A stretch of 64,000 bases of DNA from Margaritispora aquatica (Eukaryota > Ascomycota > Leotiomycetes > Helotiales > Discinellaceae): contig VJWN01000001.1 of the NCBI GenBank assembly GCA_007644065.1, positions 2,308,340 to 2,372,339 on the forward strand. Reading direction: 5' to 3'. Position numbers and translations under genes: made by a program. Below are positions 12,201-24,663 of the stretch, piece by piece. Every line of letters begins with the position of its first letter. The first letter of the stretch is position 1. The notes under the pieces are model-generated. The model worked only from the letters and a program-made list of their open reading frames with translations. It was not told where the DNA came from and made no database searches.

Positions 12201-13828
12201 GTCACGACGCTCTTACGGGGCAAGAAAATGTCCTTATCGAGCACGAGGTCAAGACTACTCTTCGTCAAGCTAATGCGGGTGAAGGGCCTTTCCCAGCAAA
12301 AATTATTGAATTGTTAGGCATCCGCAAGGAAGTCAAACCTGAGAAAGAGATGGGTTCCGTCCGACGATTTGTAGCAGAACTTCGTGCTTTATCTACCTCG
12401 TTACGAAACCAGGCAGAAGACGGCAATGCTCGCGCTGAAATTGAGCTTTTGGTTGTTCAAAAACAACTGGAAACAATTCAAAAGCAGCTTAGCGAGCAGA
12501 CCAAGGCCACTTCGCTCATGGAAAAAGAGTTGACACTATTCACTACTTTACTGAATACGCGAGTGGAATTTTACCGCCAAATGCAACAGGTTTCCGACAC
12601 AGTTGTCTCGTATGAGGGTCCAACTGATGAGGAAACGATGTCAAAACTTCTCAAGAACGAAGAAAAGCTAGAGCACAAGCTTGCAACGACAAAGTCTAAG
12701 CGAAGATATCTGGATCATTTGAAAGCAGAAGCTACAAATGCATCAGAGCAGCGGATGTGCGTTATTTGCCAGGAGGAATTCTCGGTCGGCGCACTGACTG
12801 TATGTGGGCACCAATACTGCAGTGCATGCATTGCGCTTTGGTGGAAAGCTCATAAAAGCTGTCCTATCTGTAAGCGAAAACTCCTTCTCCAAGACCTACA
12901 CGAAATTACCTACAAACCTCAAGAATTGTCTGTTCGTTCTGACAACGATGTTTCAAAAACTCACTCTTCGCCGCCAAAAGAATCGAAAGGTTTCTCTATC
13001 TATTCGGAGTTCAGCAAGGACCAGCTTGCAGCGATCAAGAATATCGATCTCGACGGTCCATCGTTTACAACCAAGGTAGATACTCTATCACGCCACATAG
13101 TTTGGTTGCGAGAGTCGGATCCAGGGGCAAAATCTATTATCTTTTCACACTTTAAAGAGTTTCTCCAGGTCTTAGAAAAAGCTTTCGAAAAGCATCGGAT
13201 TGGATTCTCTTCGATGGAAAAGCCAGATGGGATCGAGAAATTCAAATCAGATGCATCAGTCGAGTGCTTTCTGCTACATGCTAAAAGCCAAAGTGCCGGA
13301 CTTAACTTACAAGGAGCAGCTAGCCATGTCTTCCTGTGCGAACCGTTGTTAAATTATGCCATTCAAGCACAAGCTGTGGCTCGTGTTGATAGAATAGGAC
13401 AACATCAAGAGACATGCGTCTGGCTCTATCTTGTCGACGGAACCGTTGAAGAATCAATCCACGAGTTGTCTGTTAAGCGTAGGATGGAACACGTGGATTT
13501 GACTCTCAATCAAAGAGAACGTGGCAAAGGCAAGGGCAAGCAAACTGCAGCAGCAATGGATACAGCTCTTGAGGAAGCCGATTCTCTTGAATTACAGCAA
13601 GCTTCATTATCATCTTTGGTTTTGAAAGGCTCTAGCGGTGGTGAGATTGTCCAAAAGGACGATCTTTGGGAATGCCTCTTTGGTGGTGCCCAAAAGCGAA
13701 ATGCCAACCGAGCATTGATGGATCATGAAGTGGGACGTGATGAGGAAGTGAGAAGATATCTTAGGGCTGAGGCTGCTGAGATTAGGGCGAGCGAGGCGGT
13801 TAGTGATATATATGATGATGATGACTGA
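9233..13828 (+). CDS. SNF2-family ATPase with RING finger (Irc20/SHPRH-like E3 ubiquitin ligase)
   Basis: This is a predicted nuclear DNA translocase and ubiquitin ligase of the Irc20/SHPRH type, a family linked to recombination and DNA-damage tolerance. Four exons (9233-10243, 10305-11524, 11571-11790, 11867-13828) give 1,470 residues, and the three introns are 61, 46 and 76 bp. The first intron interrupts the code just after the Walker A motif GGILAEEMGLGKTVE (about residue 323-337). The DEAQ Walker B box lies near residue 469, and TGTPVRKDVKDLLGLLSFL follows. A long coiled-coil insert then precedes a C3HC4 RING near residues 1115-1155 (CVICQ, CGHQYCSACI, CPICKRK). The C-terminal helicase lobe has SIIFSHF, SAGLNLQGA and QAVARVDRIGQ. 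RING placement between the two helicase lobes is typical of this group. The symbol is withheld because orthology to IRC20 was not tested. Confidence 0.88.
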
Positions 13829-14493
13829 CGATGATGTGAAATATCTGTGAGACTTGAGTGGTTATATATATAACACTCGAAGGTATAGGGGCAGTGTTTG
13901 CCAAGAAGATTTTGGGATGTCGTCGAATTCTAGAGACTTGTAGAGTACTAAGGCGATAAATCCGTGGGTTTCATTACAATATCCTCTCCGACATTGTTCA
14001 GCCAATTTGTGACCATTTTAGTCGTCAAAGGCCTTATGAACTGGCAAATATCCAGATGTAGTAACGGTAAAGTTGCTTGCTCAACAACTTTAAACTTGTA
14101 TGTTCTATTCCATGTTTTTTATAGTGCTTAATCATTAGGTTCATTCTGAAAGACCGTACATCTGCTGTAGTACACTTTCTTTCCCCAGATAAAGGCAAAA
14201 TTTGTATGCAAATCGCTTTGAATGAACGGAACGATATACATCATTTAATTGGGCAGATATCCGAGTTGAGACCCCTGGAAGCTATGGAAAGCTGATTGGT
14301 GTCAGGATCAAGGCTCCCCAGCCTCGTTTAACATACACTGCGGGACGTCTTCTCTCCGCAATTTCACCCTGGCCATAATCTGTTGACATTGACAACATTC
14401 TTACACTTGCGTTCAATGGAGCTGGATTGTCGTTTGACAACTACTGCTTATGTTTAGAAATTCGGAACAGACACTTTAGCACATCACTACAAA
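13829..14493. other. Intergenic, 3' flank and RCY1 promoter
   Basis: No gene is seen. It should contain the terminator of the SNF2-RING gene and the promoter of the recyclin gene. Confidence 0.6.
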
Positions 14494-17283
14494 ATGTCTA
14501 ACTTCAAGCGCGCTCCAGTGGCCGGAGGGAGCAGGGTGAACATCCTCTCAACTCTCAAGGCGACGCAGATGATTGAGACCAAGCCTGTCCTTCCCGCCGA
14601 GATCATTTCGACTATCCTCGACTTCCTGCCCATTCCTGACCTGATGAATTTTGCGCGGACCTCGAAACGAATGTTGGAAATGGTATATGAGGACTCGAGA
14701 TGGGTGACACGGTTGAAAGCTATGGATGTGTGGAATGAGAGTGAGGCTAGGAAGCGATTTGAGGATGCCGTGCGGAAAAAGAGGGAGGTTATGAGGATCA
14801 GAGCGGAGGAGGATGCGAAGAGAATGGGAATTGGTGTCAATGGTGCCATACATCCCGGAATAAGGAAAACGAGTACGACTTTGTTCGATGCAGGCGTGGA
14901 AGAGGAACGGCAGAAGAAATCACTTGAGTTAGCCGCTAAATCAGCGAGCGGTCTAGTTGACGGTTTCGAAACGTTGACTTTGTCTTCAAATGCAAATCAG
15001 GTGTCAACACCTCGAGCCCCTATGCTAGACCCGGAAGCGCTGCTGAGCGTCTTTGCCGGAGTAAGGTCTATACGCGGTTCGGCCAGGCAGGAGTACGCAA
15101 AGATCTATGCTGCATTGGCACCATTCTACTATGATCTGGCAAGGTCCCGAAGCCACATGGATCCTGTGATATTCAGAGTATATCGAGACCCAGAGCAACA
15201 GGCACAGATGCTGGCACATCTGCAGATATTTGCTCGAAGTGATTGGGCACAAGGTTGGAGAAGTAGAGAAGAAAGGCTAGGCACTATGGTGGGGATATTT
15301 GAGAATGCAGTCCTACGGGAGTTTGAGCATGGGTATGAAGCTTGGGATGTTGATGGTAGAATGAGTCGATACGCTCATGTATTAGCGGTGCTAAATGGTG
15401 GACATGCTGGTGTGGAACTGTTCGTTCAGAAACATTCTATGTTTATGGACCGAGAATCGTTTGGGAATCCTATGGATTGTATCAACCAAGCATCCGCAGA
15501 GGGGATAGCGCTTGAGCCATCGCAAGCATTCCTTGAAAAGCTGTCGAGAAAGATCAATGAACAATCCGATGTCATTGATCGTGTCTTTCCACCTGGGGTA
15601 GACGTACTACAGATACTGCTAGACAAGGTAGCCGAGGACATACTGATGGAATATGTCACACCCTTGTTTGATGAGGCTCATGAACGCAGCATAGGCTCAT
15701 ACCTAAAAGCTGTATCTGGCATATTTGACCAGACGATGCGATTTGGTCTTACACTGAAGCCTACCAAGAATTCGGGATCAGATTTTGTGGAGAAAGTTAA
15801 AATTGTTGTGTCACGAGTTTTTGAGCCTCATACGGATCTTTACCTCCAAGAGGAACTTGATTTCTTCAAACGAAAAGCCGAGAATGAGGTTGGAGCTTGG
15901 GAGAGCAAACTGTCTGCTCATGAATTGACTACGGAGTCTTTTTACATGGGCAACTTCAATCGTCAGGCTGATAAGAAGGATTTTCTAACCTCTTTCAAGA
16001 AAGTAGTGATGATGCCCGTTAATGTTCTTCCGAATTTGCCGTTATCATCACCTTTTGGATCAGCATTTGGGATGGGTAGCAAGCCTGTTGTAGCACCGAT
16101 CAATAGTCGGGCAAGTTTGCAGGTTAGTGTCTCACCTGTACCGTCACGATCTCAAAGTCCAGGTCTGCCTGGAGACAGGTCATCAACCCCGGTGACGTCT
16201 CTGCCCACAGCAGCACCGACAGATGAGTTGGCTGCAAAAGCCGCTCTTATGGCTTCCAAATTGGAAGGTATTCGATCACTTTTTAGCATCGAAATTGCGC
16301 TTGACTTGACACATTCTGCTAAAGCAAGCATTGAACGAGCTGCTCTATTTGTCCGCCTCGGTGGACAGACTGGAGAAGAAGCCCGTGAGCAATGTGAGGC
16401 TATCTTTGTCTCGTTACTCCAGATATTGGGAAGCAGACATGTCAAAACCGGATTCGACAAAGCCGTTGACCATTTGTCCAAATATAATCCACGAGAAGTC
16501 AGTGAACATCAGCAAGGCGTTGCACCATTAGTCACTTTCTTGGAACTCGTCAATGTGGGAGACTTGATTTCGCAGATGATAGACGTCTTTTATGAACAAC
16601 AACTCGTGGGTCCTAAATTAGCAGATCGTAATGACTTCCTCGACCCGGCCGGTAAAGCCAAGAAGAAATTTGAGCAAATGCTTGATGAGCGGGTTGCTGC
16701 TGGTCTCAACAAAGGCATCGATGTACTCATGGATGAAGTCGAGTATATATGCGCCACGACCCAGCTGCCAACAGACTACAACCCACTCCCAGCAGCAAAT
16801 GGCCAAGCCCAAGACTTCGATATAGGTCCCACCAAAGCTGCCGAGCGCGTCGTCAACCTCGTCGAATCTCACACCAAGATGCTGACAGGTAGCACCGACA
16901 AAAACATGCTCGATGTCTTTAACCAGGAAGTCGGCCTCCGGCTATTCACAGCTCTGTGCAAGCACCTCAAGCGCCAACGCGTCTCTGTCGATGGCGCTAT
17001 CAAGCTCATCTCCGACATGAATTTGTATTTTGTATATATCAGGACTCTTCGAAACTCGGATCTGCTCGAGTACTTCAAGGCGCTGAGGGAGCTGAGTCAG
17101 GTTTTCCTGATTGATCCTAAGCATGCGAAGGAAATGGCAGAGGTTATTGCGGATGGGGATCGGTTTGGGGGGATATTCAGGGCGGAGGAGGTTTATGAGT
17201 TCGTGGAGAGGAGGGCGGATTGGTATGTGGTTAAGAGGAGCGTGGAGAGGGCGATGTATGGGATTGGATGTGGGGTGATGTGA
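14494..17283 (+). CDS. RCY1: Recyclin-1, F-box protein with Sec10-like domain
   Basis: Recyclin-1 is an F-box protein needed for recycling of membrane proteins from endosomes in yeast, working with Skp1 and the Ypt31/32 Rab proteins. This copy is a single exon of 929 residues. An F-box lies at about residues 31-75 (LPAEIISTILDFLPIPDLMNF, then SKRMLEMVYEDSRWV). A charged helical linker follows. From about residue 200 the protein is a long helical Sec10/exocyst-like domain, with markers such as IFENAVLREFEHGYEAWD and a block near the end reading DLLEYFKALRELSQVFLI. A Ser/Pro-rich insert sits near residues 535-570. The start is the first ATG, close to a stop-rich upstream sequence. It lies tail-to-tail with the phosphatase gene, only 278 bp apart. 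Confidence 0.88.
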   Translation: MSNFKRAPVAGGSRVNILSTLKATQMIETKPVLPAEIISTILDFLPIPDLMNFARTSKRMLEMVYEDSRWVTRLKAMDVWNESEARKRFEDAVRKKREVMRIRAEEDAKRMGIGVNGAIHPGIRKTSTTLFDAGVEEERQKKSLELAAKSASGLVDGFETLTLSSNANQVSTPRAPMLDPEALLSVFAGVRSIRGSARQEYAKIYAALAPFYYDLARSRSHMDPVIFRVYRDPEQQAQMLAHLQIFARSDWAQGWRSREERLGTMVGIFENAVLREFEHGYEAWDVDGRMSRYAHVLAVLNGGHAGVELFVQKHSMFMDRESFGNPMDCINQASAEGIALEPSQAFLEKLSRKINEQSDVIDRVFPPGVDVLQILLDKVAEDILMEYVTPLFDEAHERSIGSYLKAVSGIFDQTMRFGLTLKPTKNSGSDFVEKVKIVVSRVFEPHTDLYLQEELDFFKRKAENEVGAWESKLSAHELTTESFYMGNFNRQADKKDFLTSFKKVVMMPVNVLPNLPLSSPFGSAFGMGSKPVVAPINSRASLQVSVSPVPSRSQSPGLPGDRSSTPVTSLPTAAPTDELAAKAALMASKLEGIRSLFSIEIALDLTHSAKASIERAALFVRLGGQTGEEAREQCEAIFVSLLQILGSRHVKTGFDKAVDHLSKYNPREVSEHQQGVAPLVTFLELVNVGDLISQMIDVFYEQQLVGPKLADRNDFLDPAGKAKKKFEQMLDERVAAGLNKGIDVLMDEVEYICATTQLPTDYNPLPAANGQAQDFDIGPTKAAERVVNLVESHTKMLTGSTDKNMLDVFNQEVGLRLFTALCKHLKRQRVSVDGAIKLISDMNLYFVYIRTLRNSDLLEYFKALRELSQVFLIDPKHAKEMAEVIADGDRFGGIFRAEEVYEFVERRADWYVVKRSVERAMYGIGCGVM

Positions 17284-17561
17284 GAGATCAAAGGATGGCG
17301 GTGTGTAATAAAGAGAGATTAGGAGGAAGCAGTAAATAGATAGAAAGAAGGCAAGAAATAAAGTGACGAGATTTTAGATTTCCTGATCTGTACTGTATGC
17401 CCATAACTCCCATTATGCTTGTTCGTATGCAATAAAGTCCAGTAAGGCCTTCGCTTTTTCTACCACCCCAACCTCTTCGCATATATTTATGCATTTATCA
17501 ATCTATCTATTTCGACGCATTCGTCTCACCTCGCCTCTCATCCCAGACTCAAGTCTACAAG

Positions 17562-18961
17562 TCACGCACCCAAAACCCCCATAATCCGCTGCTGCCTCAC
17601 AGCCGTCAGCCCAATCAACCTGAGATACATATCCAAGCCTCCAAACTTGTCGCGCAGATACGCGTCCATAGAGGATATCCAGTTTGCGGGACATGTGGCG
17701 AATTCTTCTGTTAGGCCGATGGAGGTTATCTCTTCCATGCGGGCGGCTTTTTCGGGGAGTAGTCTGTGTAAGGGACGAGGGCGTTAGCGCTTGTAAGCTT
17801 GTAGGCAAGGGGGTGAGGATAGGCTTCAAAATAAGGCAAGAGATGTTTGGCGAGGTAGGGTCGAAAGAAAGATAAACTGGAAACAGGGTAACGTACTCTT
17901 CTTCGCTCATTCTGTAGTCCATATCTATCGCTTCAATGGGCACGCCGAGCATGAATAGCAGCAGGCTGACAACGAGACCAGTGCGGTCTTTGCCTTGGGT
18001 GCAGTGGATCAGGATAGGGTAATTGGCGGGGTTGGAGTAGACTTCTAGAATCTAGATCTCAGGTCAGCTCCTATGTTGTATCGCAAACGTGGCGGGCATA
18101 ACATACCTCAGTGATCTCAGCCCCACAGTAATCCAACGAGTCTTTCCCCAGGCCCACGAGACCTCGTGGCTGCATGACTTCTCGTCCCAGGATGGAGATG
18201 GCTTCCATGCGGTAGCCGAGGATCATGAGCCAGATGAGCTGGCTAATGTGTCACGTTAGTGTTTTGCTCTTTTGGTGTTTGAGAAGGCTGGTATAGGTAG
18301 CTAGGCACGTACACGATGCTCAATGGTTTGAGCTTAAACAGTAGGCTTCGCTCGAAACCGCGGCCGTTGATGTTGATTTCTCTGTAATTTATCCCTGGAA
18401 TTTGGAGAGGCTCCGCTAGAGACTCGTTTGTGGCGATTAAGGCGGGGATTTTGAGGTCTCCTTGCCGTTTCTTGAGGCGGTTTGCATGTTCAGTGCTAAG
18501 GGGCGTTAGTTAGGTCAGAAGTGGGCAGATGGGTGGGTGAAGAAGACGAGGACGTACACTGTACGGAGATCTATTATAGTCTTGATTCCATATTCTTCTC
18601 TTAGCCTCTTTCGGTCTGATAATGAGGCATCGTCTATGTGATGTTAGATCATCTCATCGAAGCGGGTAATGAACAGTGGGGGTGAATCACCTGGTCGTGC
18701 TGAGCGGTATATTTTGCCTTCTGCTATCTTCCTGTGACATTTATCAGTAAAGACTATCACAGAATAAGAGTGCGTGATGTTCAATGGCATATAATAATGG
18801 TGGTAGGGCGGGGCGGTCTGGACGTACTTCTCCCCCATATATTCGTTGACCGTCTTCCCCACATCTCTAAAATTCAAGATGCGATCAAATGGCTCCTCTT
18901 TTGACACGACTCTTGGGGGATCCATCTTGTCGTCTAACTCATTCTCAATGGTTGTAGCCAT
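17562..18961 (-). CDS. Tyrosine-protein phosphatase of the IphP/Y_phosphatase3 type
   Basis: This is a predicted cytosolic protein-tyrosine (or dual-specificity) phosphatase. I rebuilt seven exons: 18961-18828, 18731-18691, 18633-18558, 18495-18313, 18242-18107, 18051-17897 and 17763-17562. Together they give 308 residues with every junction in frame. The CX5R active-site loop HCTQGKDRTG places the catalytic Cys at residue 207 and Arg at 213. The family's N-terminal marker FDRILNFRDVGKTVNEY is in exon 1, followed by KIYRSARPDDASLSD and KTIIDLRTVTEH, which carry the usual R-S-A-R-P and IDLR elements. The C-terminus is helical (about 245-308). Most donors are GTACGT or GTATGT. It diverges from EIS1 across about 1 kb. 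The physiological substrate cannot be told from sequence. Confidence 0.88.
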
Positions 18962-20011
18962 GATTCTCTCTTGTCGAGACAGCTCGGACGGATAGGGTAA
19001 TCCGAACAGACAGCAGAGGCAGTAGAGGGATTAAGGGGAGTGAATCTTGTTTTCGATTCCATGAGCAGACTCTGTTACAACGGGTTTTGATTCCGAATGT
19101 GAAGAGTTACGCAATTGGCAATGTAGATCTATTCTCATAGCATTGTCTAGCCACTTCTCAAGATGTCGTTCGGGTTGTCACTCGAGGGGTACCTCGCTCG
19201 CTTTTCATCCCAATGCAGACAGACGTACAGGGGTTACTACCTAGCAAGAAATTCGAGATTATCTGCCTCGTCCTTTTATCCTTGTGCAAATCAGCTAGAA
19301 ATGGTCTGATATGCCTGCTGATAAGTAACTTATAAGCGAGGCCTCACTTGATAAGATCAGATATGCCTCGCAAGGGCTGTACGAGCATTCGATCTTGGCG
19401 ACTGACTTTGATATTTCAAATTGGAGAAGAATGATATTAATCATTTATCACATGATATAGCTGACTACTATATTGAAGGTTAAATGCCATATACTTCGCT
19501 TATTCGCTTAATCGAGGAGTGACCGGATGTAGCCGCTACCGCTGATGATGATGCCGGCCTGGTCACAAGCTGAATCAAGCGATGACGTAGGAAAACAGTG
19601 TCAAATGTCTTAGAACAAATCGAGTTTGGGAACAAACCTTTTGGCACCATCCACCAATCCACCACCAATCCACCACCACTAACCACACTAACTCTCCAAG
19701 AATTGACCCAAAACCGCTTTTCATGCCTTGCCTTTGCCATGATGCTGCGAACCATAAACATCAACCCACTCATATGCATACATACCCGGTATAAGCCAAC
19801 ATCAACACCAACAGCTCATATCGTTGATCCTCTTCCTTGCGAGCGTCCGCATTCATCTTTACCTGCACTCTCAATCAATACTTCAAGCACAGCCCACTAC
19901 CTGGTCGCTATTCCATGACCTGGAGCTGTTATACCTCGGACGTTCATCTGAAAACCCCCTCATTCCCACACTTTAACTTCAGCGACTCAACTGCTTGATA
20001 GTACGTCAAAG
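18962..20011. promoter_or_regulatory. Divergent promoter region, phosphatase / EIS1
   Basis: No gene is seen in this 1,050-bp spacer. The side next to EIS1 (about 19640-20000) is pyrimidine-rich on the plus strand, a common feature upstream of well-expressed fungal genes. It includes a short imperfect CCACCAAT tandem array near 19655-19680. Confidence 0.55.
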
Positions 20012-22577
20012 ATGTCGCAAACAGCTTCCATGGCACCTGTGTCAATGGGCCCAATGGATGATGTATCTACGAATGGCAGGACTCGCAATCCCACGCATTC
20101 CCAGAAGCTTGAGGACCAAGCGGCGTCCGCCGCTCTGTATGTGACCAATGTCAATAAACAAAGCGATATCAACAACAGAATGGGTTACGATATCCTTGAT
20201 GGGCATCACAAACTCTCCTCTGCTGGTAAGTGTCAAATACTGGAATGTGCGGACGGTCACTAACAGATTGGTGACAGGTGCCGCTGCATCACTCAAATAT
20301 GCACAGCCTCACGATCTGCCAAGTTACCCCTCCAGCGGACTGAGGAAGGACGACTCTGCTGCTGGTGCAGCTGCGAGCATGGGATGGTCTAATCAGAAAG
20401 CCTTCGAACACTGGAAGCCAGATCCATCTGCCTCCGCATCAGCAGCTGCAATGATCGCAAAGGATTATAAAATGGCACCGCTTTGGAAGCCAGAGGCGAG
20501 TGCATATGGCGCGAAGGCTGCACTGTTGGCACACAAAGACGACAAGAAGGTCGAGATCTGGCAACCAGAACCTACAGCATGGGGAAACTCTGCTGCTACA
20601 CAGGCCATGAAGATGGGAAATACTCTTTCTCCGCAATTGGACTATGGACATACAGAAATTGGTCGCAAGGGTTCCCTTATGGCTGCTACTGGTGCTATGT
20701 CCTCTAGTAGAAAGAGAACCGAATCACAACCCACAGTCGCTCCAAAGGCACCAACCTACCCAGATGAAGCCAATGCAGTAGCGAATGCCATGAGTGCTGC
20801 GAACTCAGCTCACCGAACCAATTCAAGGCGAACAAACATCTCTTCTGAAGGTGGGGCTGTACCATTCACCAACATGTCCAGAGAGATGTACACATCTCAT
20901 CCACCAGTTGCACCAGAAGTTGAAGAGCAGAATAGGCAAGATACGTTGCGAGCATCAGCAATTGCAATGGCAAAACAGCTGTACAACGTTCAACAGAAGC
21001 AGATCGACGCTGCTACCAATGCTCATGCAGCAGGCGGGGCTCGTGCAGCACATCGTAGAAGGTCATCTCTTTCTTCTATCGATGAGCCAGCACCAATGCG
21101 ATTTAACAACCTTCAAGAAGCAGCTCAAAAGCTTGCTCAAGAAAGATTGGCAAAGCTTCATGACGAGCATGCCCAAAATCGGGAGTATCGAGATTATTAC
21201 AGCTCACAGCCACAGAGTCCATCATATCCACCCAAGTCGAGGATGTCTCTTCGCGGAAGAGGCAGACGGCGTGCATCGAGTGATGGAAGTGTAGACGATG
21301 ATAGGCAGCAATCAAATGTCATTCGAGCACAGATGTCGATCTTCTCAAACAACATCTCCCAAGTAGATGAAAAGAAGAGACAACAGGATCGTGACAACTT
21401 GATGGCTGCTGCTCAGCGGAACGTCACCAAGAGTCTGCACGGCATGGACGAAAAAGTATTTGCGGATACGGGCAAAGTTGCACCATCGCTTATGAGCGAG
21501 TGGGAAGTCAAGGCACATGCAGCTGCCCAGGCCAAGAGTGAGACTCGGATGGAAAATTATGGCAAGGTCAATATCGGTGGAGGCAAATGGGTCAATCAGA
21601 GTGCAGTCGATTTGGCAGCTCAACGGAATGTTCAGCCAGTTCTTGATGAGATAAACGAGAAAGCTGCAATTCAGCATGAACGGGAGGCTGCACTGAAGGC
21701 CGACCAGGAGTTAGCCAAGAAGAAGGCTCTTGAGAAGAAGACCCGAGAGAAGGAGGAGAAGGAGATTAACAAGAAGCTTAAACGTGAGTTTCACGTTTCG
21801 ATATGATAGCAATATAATACTGACTTGATAATAGGTGATGATAAAGAGGAACGAAAGGCTCGTGAAGCAGAGGAGAAGCGACTTTCCAAGGAGAAGCGAA
21901 AATCAACGACTGCAACTGCAACTGCAGCAGTCGTCCCTCCTCCAACACCAGCTGTCGAGGAGACAAAAGGGGAAATCGTTGCAGCGGATAATGCTTCAGA
22001 TAAAAGCAGTAGCATCGACGAGCCAAGAGTACGTCGAGAACCTGTCATTGAACCAGCTGCAGCCCGAACCTCGATGGAAGACCAAGCTTCTCTGCGCATG
22101 CAACAGAATGCCGATGCAGCCAATCCGGATCTCTCAACCCCAATGTCGCCAACCTCTAGTAACGAGAATGGCAAGCTCAAGAACTGGCTCAAGACTAAGC
22201 TCCGCCGTTCCTCCAAACCTCAAAAGGTAGCTACAACCAACGACAAGGAGAAGGAGAAGGACAAAGAGCACGAATCGAGCTTTGTTGGCGGTGCCGCACT
22301 CACCGGAGCTAGCATCAACGATAGCACTACCTCGCTTGGAGGCAAGAGCTCCAGTATACGAGACGTTGCTATGGCGAAGACGGAAACAGAAGATACGAAT
22401 CGTGGCAGAACGTCCATGAGAATCGAGGAGCCAGTCTCGCCTATGTCGGAGCGTGACGATGATGAGTTCATGGAAGCGAGGGATAATTTTGACGAGGATC
22501 TAGCGCCGCCGCCGACGTTCCCGACAAAGAAGGAGCCCAGTCCTGCGAGGGCGGGAAAGTTCACTGAGCAGATCTAA
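20012..22577 (+). CDS. EIS1: Eisosome protein 1 (Eis1-like)
   Basis: This is a component of eisosomes, the protein assemblies under furrow-like plasma membrane domains in fungi. Three exons (20012-20225, 20278-21783, 21835-22577) give 820 residues, with introns of 52 and 51 bp. The family signature is a set of Ala-rich imperfect repeats in about residues 75-210: AAASLKYAQPHDLPSYPS, WSNQKAFEHWKPDPSASAS, and later KMAPLWKPEASAYGAKAAL and KVEIWQPEPTAWGNSAATQ. The middle has an Arg/Ser-rich block. A highly charged coiled coil near residues 540-600 is rich in KKALEKKTREKEEKE. The C-terminal third is disordered and Ser/Glu-rich. Gene length and repeat pattern match fungal Eis1 proteins as I know them. 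Confidence 0.85.
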
Positions 22578-23665
22578 GCTTTGAGGACGAGAAATAAAAT
22601 ATTAAGCGGGATGTGTGCAATGAGGCGAGGAAAATTGGAAATGACAGCGAACACGACGATGACGGCTGACTGTCTATCATTTTACTTCTAATAAATACGG
22701 TTTTCGAATGGCTTACCTTTGGTCGACGCAAAATTCCCCCTTTGCTACTGTACTACACGCTCTTGGTTATCCAACGTTTCGCCACTCAGTTTATCCACCT
22801 ATCTACCATTCCATACAATCGCTACTTCTTACTACGCTCGAAATTTGTACGTGTTTTAACCCTTCTTGTTTGGCCGAGGTTGCTTTAGAGAGTACAGCTC
22901 TGCTCTGTGTAGATTGGAGATGGATCACAGAAGATTGATCAGCCAAGGGAAGCAAAATGACATGATGAAAAGTACACGAGAGAGAAAGAGAGAAGGAGAG
23001 AAGCTGTTAGGCTTTGTACGTTTGGTGTATTGTAATCTTACGTTTTCGATCTTTTGACGATGTTGATGCTTGGTGTATGTTTGTATGTTTCTATGAAGTA
23101 TGAGCGTGGTTTTTCAGGGAGTGCAACGTTGAGTTAATTGTACTATGAGGACGAGAGGAATTCTGAGTTTACGATGATAATGTGGTGGGTCGGCGGGCAA
23201 AATTGTTTCTGTCGATGTGCGAATACAACTAGCTATGAAATTATCTACGAATCTACCAACATGTACAGAACTGTTGTTGTTGCAAATTCATTCAAATAGT
23301 CTGGATATCTATTGCTACGTCTCGAGTCGTTAAAGCCGTTGAGTCTGGAATATGAAATAACAATTTCCGAGTAAGATTGATGAAGGACTATTCTCGCTGA
23401 ACCTCAGCTGCAAGTTGAGTGTCACTGTGGCATATATCACATGATTATTTCTCAGCTTATCAGTTTATGAATTATAATATGACTATTTTATCATTATCAT
23501 AGTAGTTTAGTAAATGCACGTCTCCATAACCCCTAATGCTCGCTTCAAATGCAACAAATGCAACCTCACTCCTATAATTACAAACACAATCATAACAGGG
23601 TATCTATAACATCTCTCCTCCGTCGCTATTAATAGCCTTTCGACTCATTGCTCTCCTCGCCCAAT
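22578..23665. other. Intergenic, convergent 3' flanks
   Basis: EIS1 and the SFK1-like gene converge here. The 1.1-kb AT-rich stretch has no supported gene. The short open frames are unremarkable. Confidence 0.6.
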
Positions 23666-24663
23666 CTAAAAATGACCCGGGCCCACCCTCTCCTTCCTGC
23701 CCGCTCCCTCACCCACACTCCGCACATCATTCAGTCCCAGCGTCCTCTCAGACTCACCATCCCTATCGCCTCCCCTATGCCTCGCGACGCCATCGTTTTC
23801 CTCTTGCTCCATCCTCGTCTCGCCGCCGCCGAAATGCGACCCGTTGTGCTTCGTCTTCGTGGCGGGTAACAGGTCGATGAAGAACGAGAGCACGTAGAAG
23901 GTGAAGATGAAGGCGATGGCCCATTCGAGTACTGCGGCGGCGTTGTACGCTTTGCGCCAGCTGCAGACTGCGAAGGCGATGGCGAGGAAGACTTCCACGA
24001 GGATGAAGGCGAGTTTGGTCCAAAAGGAGGCGCGGAGGACGAGGTGTTGGCGGTGTTCTGAGTGGGGTGTTAGTATGGTTTGGTCTTTTGTTTGTAGGTG
24101 TGGCGGGATGGGAGGAACGTACTTATTCCAAGACGTTGGTATTCCCAGCAGATGAAGATCGCAGAGATGATGTATCCCGCGATGAACAGGAACAGGAAGA
24201 TATTGTGCAACATAGGATGGCGCAATGTATCAAAGATACTCAGCAAGATCAAGCCCGCCGTTCCAATAGCCGCGAAGACCATCGACAGCACACTGAGCAC
24301 CTTCTCTGTCCTCGTGAGGTTCTTCGCCAAGCGACCGCGATGTCTTAACCATCTATCCGAGACGAAGGATAGGTCCAGGAACACGGTGGTGACGACCGAG
24401 CCGGCGATGAAGAGAGGCTTCAGATCTTGCGCGCCCACGTCCGAGATGTAGGCTATGTTTTGGTTTGGAGCCATCGAGGCGTAGTGTGGTTTGCCGATGG
24501 CGTTCCAGTGGATGAGCAGACCGAGGAGCATGCCTAGCCAGCAGAAGCCGGAGATGATGGGGAAGACCTGGTTGAGAGGTTAGTAAGTGAGTTTATGGTA
24601 ATTGGGTATTAGTGATGAGACAACGTGAGGTAGAGTGCTTACCCAGTATGAAACTCCCCACAT
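23666..24663 (-). CDS. Frag1/DRAM/Sfk1-family membrane protein
   Basis: This is a predicted polytopic membrane protein. Yeast Sfk1, a member of this family, sits in the plasma membrane and supports PI4-kinase Stt4. Three exons (24663-24643, 24567-24123, 24057-23666) give 285 residues. The first exon encodes only MWGVSYW, and the splice then yields VFPIISGFCWLGMLLGLLIH. That is the typical opening of the family, with the first membrane span directly after the start. About six hydrophobic segments are visible, including FIAGSVVTTVFLDLSF, VFAAIGTAGLILLSIF and IFLFLFIAGYIISAIFICWEY. The last 60 residues are hydrophilic, Gly/Glu/Arg-rich and probably cytosolic. It is shorter than yeast Sfk1. Exact orthology to SFK1 rather than another DRAM-type protein is not established. 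Confidence 0.8.
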